Source: Mangifera indica
Lineage: Eukaryota; Streptophyta; Magnoliopsida; Sapindales; Anacardiaceae
Direction of reading: 5' to 3'
DNA length: 64,000 nucleotides
Assembly (NCBI RefSeq): GCF_011075055.1
Contig: NC_058153.1
Location: 5,580,001-5,644,000, forward strand
Every line of letters begins with the position of its first letter. The stretch's first letter is position 1. This document shows positions 48,121 through 62,400 of this stretch, piece by piece. The position numbers and the translations under genes are program-made. The notes beneath the pieces were generated by a model that was given only the letters and a program-made list of their open reading frames with translations, searched no databases and was not told the DNA's origin.

Positions 48121-49650
48121 CATGCATTCGTACTAAATGATTATTTATCAGAGTATTTCAACAAGAAAAAAAAAATCTTTTTTCATATGTTAACGACTAC
48201 TTTCAAGTGTCTAATGACTATTTCATCATTTTCAACCCCCGAGACCTATATAAACAAACCCATTCGAGTTGGAAGAAGTCAGAGAAGCAATACACCCAAA
48301 CTAGATTCTTCATTCACTTGAAATGTCATCTTTTTACTTTCTCTAAGCTCTTAATTCAAATACTTGAGAGATTACTTGTTCTTAATTTGTTGTAATTAGC
48401 CTTATGGAAATATCATACACAAATCCTTGGTATTTCAATCTCTTAAGGGCAAAATCTCGTTAAGCTATTGTATTGGGCACAATCATAGATAATTGTTATA
48501 GAGGTTGAAATTTTTTCTAGTGAAACTTCAAATGGTTGGTTTGAAGAAGTAGATATAAGAGACTTGAGACGAAAAACTTTGAACCATTATAGATCTTAGG
48601 CATTTCTAAATTTATCTCTTTACTTGACATTATATTTCAACTACAATATCATTGTTGAACATCCTCACTAAGAGAAGGAATTTATTATAACTTGGCGAAT
48701 GTCCAACTTACTTACAATTTATCACGGGTGGAAGAATAATTCCAACATGCTCTAGTTACTTTGATTAATCCTCAAACGAGTTCACACTTTCAATATAAAC
48801 CACTTGGTAGATCACATTTATGTAATAGTCACATGTACGAAAATGTGTTGGGATATTATCATCATTCTCAATGTCATAAGACATCCTATTGATGACATTT
48901 TTTGGTCTTATGGTTATATTGATAAGATTGTATGCTTATAGTCGATAAGTAACGTTTACTCAATAGCCCAATTAATCTATCATACATCATATTCGGTTAA
49001 ATTTTCACTATTTTTTATTTGTCATTAACATAATTTATTGTGTTACTCCCCCTCCTCTTCCATTGCTTTTCATATCCAACCAAAATAGTAACATTCGACA
49101 TTTTATTTAATCATGCAATAGTAATATATAATTTATTAAATAAATTATTTAAGAATTAAAAAATTAAATTGTGTCAAAAATTTTTATTTCAGTAGAGATT
49201 TCCTGCATAATACGCACATTTTGGCATGGTAAAGATATCAATTAACCCTCTAAACATATGACCTCTAATCATTACACGGAGTAGAATATCAATAAGTCTC
49301 TCCCACATCTCACTTGGTAAAATTTTAATAAACTCTCCATATATGGGAGTGACAGCATTCTTGTATTTATCTTTGAGTTTTGACTATATTCTTATAAGTC
49401 CTAGAGTGATTACCAATTTATTTACACCTTCTAATATGGTTGTTTTAATTTATTTTCTTTATATTTTAATATATTTTTTTCACAAAAAGTAAAATAGAAT
49501 TATATATTATATTTATATGTTTAATGTTTTATTCTGTTATAACTTCAAATTTCTTTATAAAGTGGGCTATTTAAATTATTAATTCTGAAGAGTATTAAAC
49601 CTTAGGAAAAGTTTAAGTGGTAAAATAAGAAACTTTATATATAAAAAAAT
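48121..49650. other. Probable decayed LTR, then AT-rich intergenic DNA
   Basis: Positions 48240-48760 may be a decayed LTR (see the tandem repeat just before it). Positions 48770-49650 show no gene or repeat that I can name. Confidence 0.4.
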
Positions 49651-50696
49651 GGGAGAAGGACTATTTCCCACCCAACTTTTGATGCGTTCTCAACTTGCCA
49701 CCAACGGCAGATGAAAATCCAGTTTTCCCACCCGTGACCAAACTGCCGTCCAATTTTTCAGTTAGGGACAGGGGCAAAATCGTCATTTGCTTTTAAAACA
49801 TTAAAATTTTTAAATTTTACCGTTTCCCCCCTCCAGGTTTTAAAAACTAATAACTAACCCATCCTCAAAGTTTGAAAAGTTTAGATTGTACCCTTGGGGT
49901 TTGCTTCCTTCTCCGGCCACCATCGACGGCCGACGCATTCGACCGATCTCCCATCTCCGACTACAAAAGACGACGAAGGACGACGCTTCGACGACTACAA
50001 ACGACGACGCTTCGACGAGGGACGCTTCGACGACGACGACGTTTCGTCTGTTCTTCCAGATCTCCGTCTCTTCGTTTGTTCTTCCAGATCGACGCCCCCC
50101 ATCTCCGTCTCCGTCTGTTCTTCCAGATCTCCCATCTCCGTCTGTTCTTCCAGATCTCCCATCTCCGTCTCTTCGTCGCATCGTGCGACGAAGGGATCTC
50201 CGTCTCTTCGTCGCACCGTGCAATGAGGAGAGAAAGATCTCTTCGTCGCACCACCGCCGTCGCACCAGGAGAAGGAGGAGGCCGGTGACGACGCCGGAGA
50301 AGACGTCCGGAGTTGAAGTTGGAGAATGGGGGTGAAATGCTAGTTTTGAAAGTTATGGGGGGCGCTGTATTTTGAAAAATATGGAAACCCTAGGTTTGGG
50401 GTGAAAATGTTAGTTTTTAAAGTTGAGGGGTATTTTGTCATCTGCCGTGGGGTGAAAATGTTAGTTTCTAAAACCTAAGGTGGGTGAATGGTAAAACTCT
50501 CACGTTAATTTTGAGAAATTAAATTGAGGGGTATTTTTGTCATTTCATCTAACAAGGGTAAAATAGACATTTTACCCTTGTGCAAACAGAAATCATCCAT
50601 TTTAACAGCTCACGGGTGGGAAAACTGGATTTTCATCTGCCGTGGGTGCCAATTTAAGAATGCATCAAAAGTTGGGTGGGAAATAGTCCTTCTCCC
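49651..50696. mobile_element. Mutator-like foldback element, copy D, GC-rich interior
   Basis: This 1046-bp element is flanked by the exact 9-bp repeat TAAAAAAAT (49642-49650 and 50697-50705). The ends are perfect inverted repeats for about 36 bp (GGGAGAAGGACTATTTCCCA...) and remain similar to about 90 bp (CGGCAGATGAAAATCCAG is present in both). The interior at 49895-50330 is strikingly GC-rich. It contains repeats of TCTTCCAGATCTCC and CATCTCCGTCTC, and CGACGACGCTTCGACGA-like runs. Overlapping ORFs on both strands are open because the sequence has few stops; I do not think they are proteins. It shares the terminal block TATTTCCCACCCAA with copies A-C but has a different interior. Confidence 0.88.
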
Positions 50697-50999
50697 TAAA
50701 AAAATATGAATTTAAGTTTTCTTCGATGACATTTTAAAATCAAATTCTTATCTTATCTGATTTAATAGTTACAAGGTCAATCACTGAATTCAGAGTTTTA
50801 TCTACTTATTATAGTTAGTTCAATCTAATTCAGATAAAAATTTTCGCTTAAGAAGAACATGGACTTATCTTTTTTTTTTGGGTCTTATTTTAAAAATACA
50901 TTTAAATTGATGTTATTATATAGTTGATAAGATTGGAAAAGAAAAGAAAAAATATATAAAATAAATAATAATAAAACAAAGTGGTTGGGTCTAAGAAGT

Positions 51000-51130
51000 G
51001 AGAAGGGTCGGAATTATTATGTGTTTGAATGATTTTGAAATAAAAATAAAGTAATATATAATTACTTAATGATATAATGTTATATGTATAACTTTTGTAC
51101 ATAAACAATAACACCAGATTATATTATGAT
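51000..51130. mobile_element. MITE fragment, relative of the 15133 element
   Basis: It shares GTTTGAATGATTTTGAAATA and AAAATAAAGTAATATATAATTAC with the other copies. Only about half of the element is recognisable and the ends are unclear. Confidence 0.45.
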
Positions 51131-51267
51131 ATATTATTATTTATATATAAAATTTTACATATAATTTTGTAGGTTATATATATAATTGCAATAAATTTGA
51201 TGAATGGAAAATAAAAGTGAAATAGCACTCGTTGATACTGTTATGATGGAGTCTTATCAGTTGGAAC

Positions 51268-51830
51268 TAGGGATGGCAACGGGGAGGGGCGGGGAGGGGA
51301 TCTCAATCCCGTCCCCGTCCCCGTCCCCGTAGGGGATATCAATCTCCGTCCACGCTACGAGGATGAAAATGATTCCCCGTCCCCTCCCTGAAAAGAAAAA
51401 TCTCCTCCCCGTTCCAGCGGGGAAAAATCCCCTCCCCGTACCCGCAAAAAATATATATTTTTTTTACCTTGTAAATACAATATAAATATATTAAATAACA
51501 AAATTAAGCAAAATTAAAATTAATCCGCTATTTCAAATATTATAAATATAATATATTAAGTCCTTTAATATACACAACAAAAATCTAAATAAATTTGAAA
51601 AACATAAATAATTTAAAACTATAAAGATATATTAATATTTTAAATAAATATATTAATATAAAGGGGCGGGGATAGGGGCAGGGAGGGGACACATGTATCC
51701 CGATCCCCAGCCCGTCCCCGATTTCGGAGATTTTTTTCATCCCCGTCCCCGTTTCTATCAAAGAATCCCCTCCCCATTAGAGTCGAGGAGGGTCGGGACC
51801 CCTAAAGTCGAGTACAAATTGCCATCCCTA
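51268..51830. mobile_element. hAT-type non-autonomous element, G-rich
   Basis: This 563-bp element has 12-bp perfect terminal inverted repeats (TAGGGATGGCAA at 51268-51279, TTGCCATCCCTA at 51819-51830). It is flanked by the exact 8-bp repeat GTTGGAAC (51260-51267 and 51831-51838). An 8-bp duplication and TAGGG ends are typical of hAT elements. The subterminal regions are full of GGGG and CCCC runs (CCCGTCCCCGTCCCCG near 51308), perhaps transposase-binding repeats; the middle is AT-rich. It has no coding capacity. Confidence 0.92.
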
Positions 51831-51838
51831 GTTGGAAC

Positions 51839-53402
51839 CCAATAATCTTTTAGTGAGTTTAGGTTTAATAGGAGTAAAATTAATCAAGATTAAGGGCACA
51901 TTAGTGTTGACAAGGATGCAACATTTTGCTCATCAATGCAAGCTGCACTGGCTGGCCAAACAACAAAACCTTTTTTATTTATTTTTACTTAATAAGTTCA
52001 AATTATAATTGAAGTTCAAATAAATAATCTCTTCTTAGTTGTGGCCAACAAATTGTAATAATGGGAATCCTACTCATCCAATATGCTTATTAAACTTGTG
52101 TTGAAACCTTACTCATGCCTTCAAATATCTTTTTGTTTATAATTGAGATCCCGTTTATATTTGTTGGACTGATGATCCGAGATATAGTGATTATACTCAT
52201 AATCACTATACCAGATAAGTCAAGTTTTATAAACGTAATAGAGCCTTGAACTCAAACCTTCACTTTAAAAGTTGTAATACTTCAAATTTCAATCTTCGTT
52301 ATTTTGATTAAGGTGCAAGTTTACAAATATGGATTAGTAATATTAACCCCTTTTATATTTATAACAATAACATCTTTCCTTGTTACATAAACCGTTATTT
52401 TCAATCTTTAATTACAAGATGTTTGATGATAAAGATTAATTCTAGATGATTATGGCAATCTGTGACGACACATCTCGGTCGAATAATCAAAGTCTGGATA
52501 GATCCTAGAGAGAGTTGTCGTTATTGCTTAAAAAATTACTAAATTAAATTTTCAAACTGCATCAATTATATTGAATAGAATAAATTATAAACCGAATTAT
52601 ACTATTTGAACCATATTATTTGAACCATCCAATTAAATTGCATATAAAATTAGGTTTAACTAAATAAATATAAAAAATTATATTTTTCAAAAATTCATTA
52701 CCTTATTTATGTCGTTTGAACACACACATACACACATATATATATAAATAAATAAATAAAATTTTTAAATATTATTTTTAAACAATTAAACATTCAACTA
52801 ATCTAACCACCGATTAAACCAATCAATCTCCTCCATCAGATCAATATATAATCTGATTTCAAAAACATATTTTCTTGTGAAACAACAAATATTCAACTAA
52901 ATTATATTTAGCCCACTAATTCAAGTTCTTGAATCATTGACGTCAAAATATTATGGATTGGACTCTTCAAACATAAAGAAAATTCATCGATTGTCTTGAC
53001 ATAACATTGCCGGGTCTTGAGCCACTTCAATCACTTGGAGATTCTATAACTCATCCACTCAAGCCTTCTCTAGTGTCAAAGCTTTTCTACTTGACAGAAG
53101 GGCAAATTTATAAATACATAATTTTAACTCATCATTCTATAACTTACCAAAAGGAAAAAATTCATCGATTGTCTTGCAAAAGAAAATTAACCAAAAATAA
53201 ATATACAAGAAACAAAATTCTATGGATTACAAAATTTGTACTTTCTTTCTTATTGTAAATTACATTCCTAATTCATAAATAATTGCGAAAATTGATTGAA
53301 AAAATTACTAACTACAAAAGTTACAATTTCTACACGGGATAACTCAAATGCCTCTCAACCTGTAAAGTCTTTCAAAATTGGGAAGATCTTCAAAACAAAG
53401 CT
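51839..53402. other. Intergenic, 3' side of NAA35
   Basis: I see no gene. Short runs of CACACATACACACATATATA occur near 52720-52745. ATTCATCGATTGTCTTG is present twice (52981-52998 and 53160-53177), within two similar stretches that mention CAAA/AAGAAAA. The right end, about 53250-53402, should hold the NAA35 3' untranslated region. Confidence 0.45.
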
Positions 53403-56400
53403 TCAACATCTCTTAACAACAGCAGAAGCAAAATAAGGATGATGGCTGAACTCAAAATGAACCTTAAGTGATGGATCGATGGCACCTAACTGGCATATCA
53501 CGTTTGCGGCTACAACATTGTGCTCTGCAACCTGCTCTAATCTTCTAAGTTCAGCCAATCTTTCTGGGTCGTTGGAAAAACAACTCTTGATTTCCTTCGC
53601 AATCTTCTGAGCATCCTTAAAGTAATTGTACATAACAAGGGTCTGGAAACAGGAAGCAAAGTTAAATAATACTCTGTACAAAAAAATGATAGATACATCG
53701 GGTAAGAGAGAAATATCACAGAATACTCACAGAGAAGCGAGCATAGGTAGTTGATTCTTTGAAAGATGGATACGAAATGTTTTCGGGAACACAAGCTTTT
53801 TGTAAAAGCTCAAAATGCTGAATAAATCTCTGGAGAAAAAATAAATTGTGTTATTATATGATAGAGTGGAAGCAAGCAAGTTGATACAGTGGACCTGAGA
53901 CACTACACTACAATTTCCTTGTCAAATATAGCAGCTTGAATTTCGAGTCAGCAAACATGTTGTGAAGTAAATTTAATCAGATGAGAAAGATTGAAACTCT
54001 ACCTCCTGCTCAGTATTGAAATGGCTTGTAGTTTGAAAGACCATGAGTTCATTCCTCAAAGCAGCAAGCATCTGAAAGGATTCAACTAATTAATAAATCA
54101 CTTGGGTTCGCATGTTTAAGTAGAAAGAGTTTGTTAAAGTAAGTGAAAATTGCTGCTCTATGAACATCGCTATATGACTTAGAATAAGAAGAATTCGATA
54201 AAGTTTCAGCCAACAGCCAAACCCAAGAATCTGATTAAGGCTAAGAGGTAAAATTCGACCTGAGTTAGTCATCCGTGGAATCATAATTTGTATTTCTTAC
54301 AGACATGAGATCATAATTTATATTTGAGACACTAATTTACCATAGTGAGCCCTTCAGCAAGACACATTTGGCACTGAAGAAATAATATTGCTGGCGGGAT
54401 CCGAGACTCTTTTGCCGCCTCCTTTATAGAATCCTTTTTCTTCTTTCCCTTACGTTTCACTATCAACAGAAGTAGAGGAACACATCAAAATTGGCGTTAA
54501 GAATTCATAAACACATCTCCAATTCAAGCACAGATAATCAGAGCATATTCATATGAAATAATTGGGAATTTGATTCAGCTCAATCGAAAACGTGTATTTC
54601 TACAACTTTACTAACAATTCTCGAAAGCAAAATCACAAAAGAAAAAGGTAATGAACTTGCCAGTGCCACTGCTTACTGCCAATCTTAGATGAGTTTTCTC
54701 TGCAAGTTTGATTAAGACAGCATACATGTACCAATATACCATGCAATATTCACTGGGTGAATAAAGGTCCAACTCAAAACCCAGCATGAGAAAACGAGAA
54801 GCTATCCAGTAAGTTTGCTCCTCCACCCAACAGAGAATATGCCTAAATATTTTGAAACGTATATTCTGCAAGATCAAATAAATTGTGGTATAACACATGC
54901 TATATAAGAAAATATCATTGGAACTTCATAAATATGAAATCAATTAGATCTATCAGAAAAGCATACGCCAATGCCGTATATCTTGGCTGTCATGACTGAA
55001 GCACTACAACTAGCCCTACTTTGTTTATTCAGTAAACATTTACAGGCAAAAAAGGTACTTCTTAAAAAAATCATCCTGGTCTCAACTATCAATGATCCCA
55101 TGCAAGTACCAAATGATGATTTCAGAGTTCTAGTGGTACTTTATGAGCAGTGAATCATATACACACGTATGAACACACACTGAGTCAACCCCGACCATCC
55201 AAAAGGCTAGCATAATGGAATAAAAATAATATAAAAATTTGATAGACTAAATGTGAGGCCATGGAGCATTATAGAGTGGAATTATATTTTTCTTTTTAAC
55301 AGTAACTCTACAGACTTGTACTTATCATTGATCTACTTCTGCAAGTCAAGGTAGATTAACAGTTCAAAAAAGAGGTATGCAGACCAGAGATTGACTAATA
55401 TATGAAAAACATGTGACCCTTGAGTACAGATTTAACGTGCAGACCACTCTTGTTTAACAGCAACCCAGATAGATTTATGCTTATAATACATTTAGTTCTA
55501 CAATTGAATATGTTACAATTAAAATGAGCGAGTATATTAAATCCGCGCATTAGATATATAGACACACTACAAGTTGCTTTAAAGACACCCACATAGCTTT
55601 ACTAGCTTAGTTGTTCAACAGATTATTCTAACTTCAAGAGCAACCATGTAGAAACAACATAGTCAAAATGCTGAGAAGAAAGCAAGATACCTCGTCATCC
55701 AGCATGCTCGAGGCTTCTCCAAATTCGTTTCTGAATGCAATATCTAGCTGTTAAGAAACAATTACAAGAGCATGAGGGGACAAATGAACATTTCTTCTAG
55801 AAAATACAACTCAAAATATATTCACAGATCAGCTTTTGGGTCCGGACACCTGTCATTGTCAATTAATAAAGTAAAAAATCAATGTGCTCAAGGAAAACAA
55901 AGGAGGAGATGCCTAATAATCCATCTCACTGAGGTTATATTAAAGTTTGCAGTTTAAAGAAGATAGGAATGAATAAATGATGCAAAGATAATTAAACTAT
56001 ACGATAAAAGAGAAGAAAGAGTTACATGAACCCTTTTGCCAACAAAATTCTCACAAAAATGAATATCCTTTCTTTTATTTTTTATCCTTTTATAGCCATA
56101 CATCCCTCAGCCTTCTGCATGTGTTCACCAAGCTCTAAACAACAGGCTACTTCCAAATCCTGTAACCTTACCAGCTAGGAAACTTGTGAGAATAATATCC
56201 CAAGTAGATGGCCCCAAGGGAAATTAAAACATTCAGCTCTTGTTTGAAACCAAGGACTTCTACCACTAATACCTTAATCTATCTTCTTCTGCAGGTATAA
56301 AAAGTTGCTAGCTATGAACCATTAAATGTTATTTTTCAACTCTTAATCTTAGCCACATGATTTAAATAAAATCAACCATTAGAGGTTAAAATTTTATACT

Positions 56401-59400
56401 GAAAAATCCTTAACTTTAAAATAATAATTTATCGTAGAAAGTGTATTTTTAGTACCAATCAACCTTCAACTAATTCCTCATAGTACACATATCACAAAAT
56501 TTATAAAAGGAAAGAATAAAAAAATCCACAGATAAAACAGGTGACAACAATCCAATATTCAATGATTTTCACAGGAAAAAAACATCAGCTAGATAATTTA
56601 CATTGAAGTTGAGTTTGCATAAGGTACAAACCTGTACATAAATAACTCGCCAATCTTGTAAGATTTTCCCAAGCTTACGTCTCTGCCATGCAGCATTTGT
56701 ACAAAGAATTTTGAGCATATTGATCACTAACTGCAATAATAGCAGACACGCATATTAGACTAAGTGCCATGTGCAATAAGCCACAAGGATATTACTTTTT
56801 TTTTCTACCTAATTTATAGCACAGGTGGCAAATGCAAGTTTGCATCTTACACTGCTATCTCAGGAGTGAACAATTATACAAGAAAACAGCAGATTTTATT
56901 CACCTCCCTTGAAGTTTAACCTAAATACAAGCGAATTGCCTGATTTGAAAAGTAGGCATTCAATTTTTAAATTTAAAGCAAGAAGTACAACAGCTTAGCA
57001 CAGTATGATCAAATAGCTATATTATTCAGAAAAGAAAGATGGATAAACCACAAAACATAACAGTTCTTCACCTGTCCTAGTTGTAGAATATATTCATTCT
57101 TCTGAATGTCATGGTACTTAGTCACTTCAGGCAATGCTGCAGCTTTAACAATCACAGAAAAAATAGAATCCCGGCCATAGAGTTTCCCATCTTGAACCAG
57201 TAGAAGCTGTTCATAATTTTTACCAGGATTGAGAATCCAAAAACATGATTGATGATAAATATATAGATCTTTAAGAATCTCATATAGAAGAAAATAAAAT
57301 AAATTAACAAGATTGAAACCGAAAAAAATAATAAAACACTCTACAATGCCAATCACAAGGCATCATAGAGGGACCATTTAAGAGTATAAATTTGATGTGG
57401 GAGCTGCATCCCTAGCACCAACTTGTCAAAATGACAAAAATCCAATAATCGATTAAGTTTTTCATTCTATGATGCAAATACTACAAATGGTTTGATTTAA
57501 CATGAAGCAAACTAAATTCTGGATGCTCTCGTCTTACCCATTACTGTCTGCCAAAGCTTCACATAAAAGTTCTTAGGTTCATTATGATAAACAATAAATT
57601 ACTAGATTTCCCTCCAAGTTTTGGTGAGAATAATATTTCCAATTACATGAATTTTTTTAGCATTTGAGATTTGCCAAACTTGTTCAAGTAAAATGAGAAT
57701 AAATGCCGAGCCAAAAAGATGTATCTTTTTCTTCCTTTCACATTTAAGGGGTTGATGTGGCATCCATCAGGAACTAGCACACAATAGAGCTCAATTACTA
57801 TTGCTGAAGCATTAATAATTAGCTTTAGCTTTTAGCTTGTGCATTAAGGCAACTGGAATTAGAGTTAGTTTTGATTAAAAGGTCTCATGTTTAATCCCTC
57901 TGTTATATTTATAATAAATTGAGTTCAAGGTTATGGCTGTATTTGTGACTGTGCCCATTTATTACCAATGAAAAAAAAAGAGAAAAGAAAAATCACTTGA
58001 ATCTTTTCCCAGCATAACAAAAATTCACCCTAGTTCTAAATATAATGTTCATAAGCGTAATAATGAAGTTACATAAAAACAATTGTTGCACTTTTCATAC
58101 AGTAGAATGAAGAGCAATTTTCAAAATAACATAAAATAAAGCCAAGACACAGTAAAATCCAACCTGAAGATGAGCTCTTGCAACTAAGTCAGGTTGAGAC
58201 TTCTGAAATTGTACCACAAATCGAAGAACACTCTCTAACAAAGGGTCTAGTGAGTAGGAACATATTGCATCTAGATCATGAAGAAGTTTCACAAAATATT
58301 CAACTGCCTGACAGAATAGGACAAAACACTTTATAACAGTGAAACTACATTAACAGATATGTCATCATTAAGGCTATAAATCTCACCCTTTTCCAGCTAA
58401 GAATTTTAATTGCACGTGGAGGAGTGGGAGCAGATGATCGACTGTATAAACTAGCATCGAATCCAATTGGAGAACGACCAGAAGCAGTTGTTCTATCTTC
58501 TATACCAGGAGTTCGACAAGTATCAGACCTAAGGAAATCTGCTGATTTTAGAATTGATTCAAGCTCCATTCTACAGGAAGCTATATGTTTTCTTGCCAAT
58601 TCCGAACCTCTTCCTTGAGGTCGTCTCATACATGTAAGAGCATGGAAAAAATGCTGAAAGAAAGAGAAGAGATGGTATTGATTGGCTAATACTAGGAAAG
58701 CAAAATGTCATAAAAAAATGCGTCAAGCCACTTATTGTAAGCATACAGATGTAAGAAGAAAAAAACACGTAGAACTATTGCGAAAAATGTAAAGCCAATT
58801 TTCCTACTGATCAGAGTAGATCAGAGATCTACAGCCAGAAGTAACAGAATTATTAACTTAAATTATCAAAATTATATTTCTATACACTGAAACAGACAAA
58901 CACAGATCTGCATTCATAAGTTGATGATTAAAAAAACAGAACAGGGAAGAAAGAGAGAGATATAATTGAAAAAGCATTTGTTAAAATTACAATAGTATGT
59001 GCAAATTTTGTTGCATTATTAAGGCCAATGCTAGACCAACAAAAAATAAAAAGAATATTACTGAAATGACTTCAGCCACTTCAGTGCTATAAACTTCAAA
59101 ACATCAACTTAACCAGCCGTTCAAATAGCCCTGAGAAACATAAACACTTGTTTTACATTTTCAACTTTTTATCAAGCTAGAAGCTTTGATTGCAAAATCA
59201 TAAATGAATATATCAAAAACCTGAGGAAACATTAATTGAGATATATTTACCAGTTTTAAGTCATTACAAACAGAAATTAAAGTATCAAAAAAATATCCTT
59301 TGACTACTCTAATATAGATTAAAAGGCCACAATTCACAAAGTAAAACAAGATGAGCAATAGTACGCACAACACAGCAGAAAATAATACACTTCCTGTTTC

Positions 59401-62400
59401 ACCAATTCTTTTAGACATATATGAAGGAAAAAATATCATGACTTTAATTTGATCAAGCATTTAAAATCATCATATCAAGACAATTTAGGCATTAAAAAAA
59501 GATCTCACGATCCAAGATATGTCAAACCTGCTGAATCAAAGAACATATATAATTGATGTAAATTAGAGAATGCATACAAACAATTATCTAAACTACTTCC
59601 AATCAAAGTTCAATAATCATGGAAAGAGACAAAATCCCAAAAAAAAAAAAAAAATCAGTACTATTGGAAAATTGCACAGGTAATGCAGTGGAAAGATTTC
59701 ATCGCGTCCAAAGAGACAATGGAAAGAGAAAATACAGGATAGGACCTTCCGAAAGCGTAGGCGGCATAACAAAGCTTTGCAGAAGCCTTCTTCCAGATCA
59801 AGATTATCTTGTAATGGCTCCATATCTGTATCAAAATATCTAATATATCAACCAATTTCAGTATATTACTACATCTTCATTTTGCAGCACACAGATGCAA
59901 TGCAACCTAGGCAGAAGAAGATTCCACCTCGCAGCAATTATAAATGCACATTAAAAAAGCCTTTTAACAAGTGCAGCCTTTACGGCATATGAAATGTGGA
60001 AAAGAAATTTATTTCTTTGGAGATCACTTTTCAGTTGTTTTCAACAATGACCTGTGGCACAAGAAGCCATTACATTATAAGTATCAATTATCAACGTATA
60101 ATTCATAAACCAAGTTCAAAGAATTTCAACAAGTTAGCCGTAGAGCCTCTTTTAGATAAATATATCCACCGTAACCTTTTGCTGGATAATAACATATCAA
60201 GATAGTCAAGCAAAGTGATGCCAATGGTGATTCACCCAATTACAGTCTATAGTTAGGGGTCATAAGCTTTATAAGTTCAATCCTAAATCAAACAGTTCAC
60301 AAGTTGCTCTGACTACTCATTTTTCATCTCCAAATGTAATGCCATCATTGTCTCAGAAAATTACAGAATGAATATATTCAAGCTAGCAATCAAACATTTA
60401 CCCTCTAATACTCTTTTTTTAGATGATGGAGCTTTACAAGCACGCAATTGGCGAGTAATGGTTTCTTCAACAGCATTTAACATTGATAAGCACTTGTCAT
60501 CTCCATCACCATTCAAAGGAAGACCATAAGACATTGTAAAGAGATCCTCTTCCTGGAAAAGAAACATACGAAATTGGGCCAAGAATCATACATTCATCAA
60601 TATGATATACTTCAGTGAAGGAGATGGTAACTACACGTGAACCTTTTAACATTAAGATATAACATCATATTTTGCAAGAATACTATCAATTAAGTATAAG
60701 ATAAATTTATTTTACTTTGTTTCTTTATATCTTCCTCTTTCACGACCTATAAAAAACTCATTAAAAATATATTATTATATTTCAAACTACATTTACAATG
60801 TCAGAATTAGAAAGATAATTTACCTAACCTGGTTTTAAAAAATCCTATAATCTTTACAACTAAAATTCACCAATAGGTATGAAAATGAGGGTAAGTTTTG
60901 GAATCCATACAATAGCGATGATGAAAATGAAATAGAGTAGGGAAGAGTTGTTGGAATACTTTACTTCATGTGTGCGTGCATCAGAGACAACTGAAATAAC
61001 TGCTTTGCAGGTTGCACGTATGATTCTGCAATAAGAATGTAATATGGCATGTGAAGATGTCCTATCAGGCCTTAGAAGATAAATGCATGAAAAGACAGTT
61101 TGGGCCAATGAATGACCGTTGTGCCACGTCGCCTGCCATTGAATTTAGAGAGGACCAAAAAAAAAAAAGTAAGACACACATCATTGACATCAAAGAGGGA
61201 AAAAACATAAAGGACACATTCTCGGGACAAGACTACACACATAAAACATGCCAAAAAAATCTAACCATGGAATTAAGCTAGAAGGTGGAGGGCCAACCAT
61301 AATAAGAATAGCCATGCTAAATACTATATGAGTGTGGGATATTTTATCTCTCTCCACCATGTGCTAACTCAGCAAAATATATATGAAATTGGTCTTACAT
61401 ATAAAGTGGAAATGAAACCAGACAGGCATAACCAAACATGGGTTCAAAAACAAACTTGACAGACTTTGTTCAGATAACATAAATCAAATCCAAAAGGTTA
61501 TGTTATTAGAAGTACAGCTCAACTACATTATAAGCAATGATGTTAGGCATTAAACTTACAGATGTTGGTAATGTCGATGGTTCATGAAAATATACTTATC
61601 AAAATGTTAATAGACAGAAAACATTTTTGTAAACTTCCTTGAAAAGAATACGATTCACAAACAAAGTAATTACAATCTCCAAATAATTCTCAGGAAATTC
61701 CAATTTTTATTAACAAACCATGTAACAAATCTTTTCTCTACCAGAACATAGTAAATAAACATTTTTAAGAGATAGAGAGGAAGAAAGCATCTGTCTGCGG
61801 TGCTGAAAATATGGAATCCTAAATGACTAGTAGTCTTATTCTTCATTCCCTTGTATGGCTCCATTTATTTCTTCCTCCAAAATAATAAGGAAAAGAATTA
61901 AGAGTTATGCAACAAATTACAGTCATCTTCAGCAATTTTTATGTTACATAGTTAAGAAATTATATAAAATATAGTGTAAACTACCTCACATGCCAGAAGA
62001 TGGTCCATGATGTCAATAGTGCACTGAACATCAACAGTTTTATTCAAGCTGATAGGAACCGGAGCAGCACCATTTTCAATGGCTTCTTCAAGAGAATAGT
62101 ATTTACTAACCATACCAGAGTCCATCTTAGGGTCCATTATCTGATTAAGACAATCTAAATTGGTGAGTACTGCAAAGAGATTATAACTTTGCAAACAAAA
62201 TCCAGAAAATTGAATTAGTAATCCACAAACTATTACTGCTGACTGATATACCTATATGCTTCAATCTAAATCTCTCAAGTGAGGCAATTTATAAAATATT
62301 ACACCAAAAAAATTTGATAGCAATTTCTTTTTTCACAGGAAATTAGAATTATTAATGAGAACACAGATTGACAACATGTAGCTCATTACAATAAAAAATA

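Noticed and set aside
49840..50335. Seven overlapping ORFs of 73-149 codons on both strands
   Set aside because: Low-complexity CGA/TCC repeats inside Mutator-like copy D have few stops in any frame. The translations are Arg/Ser-rich without domains.
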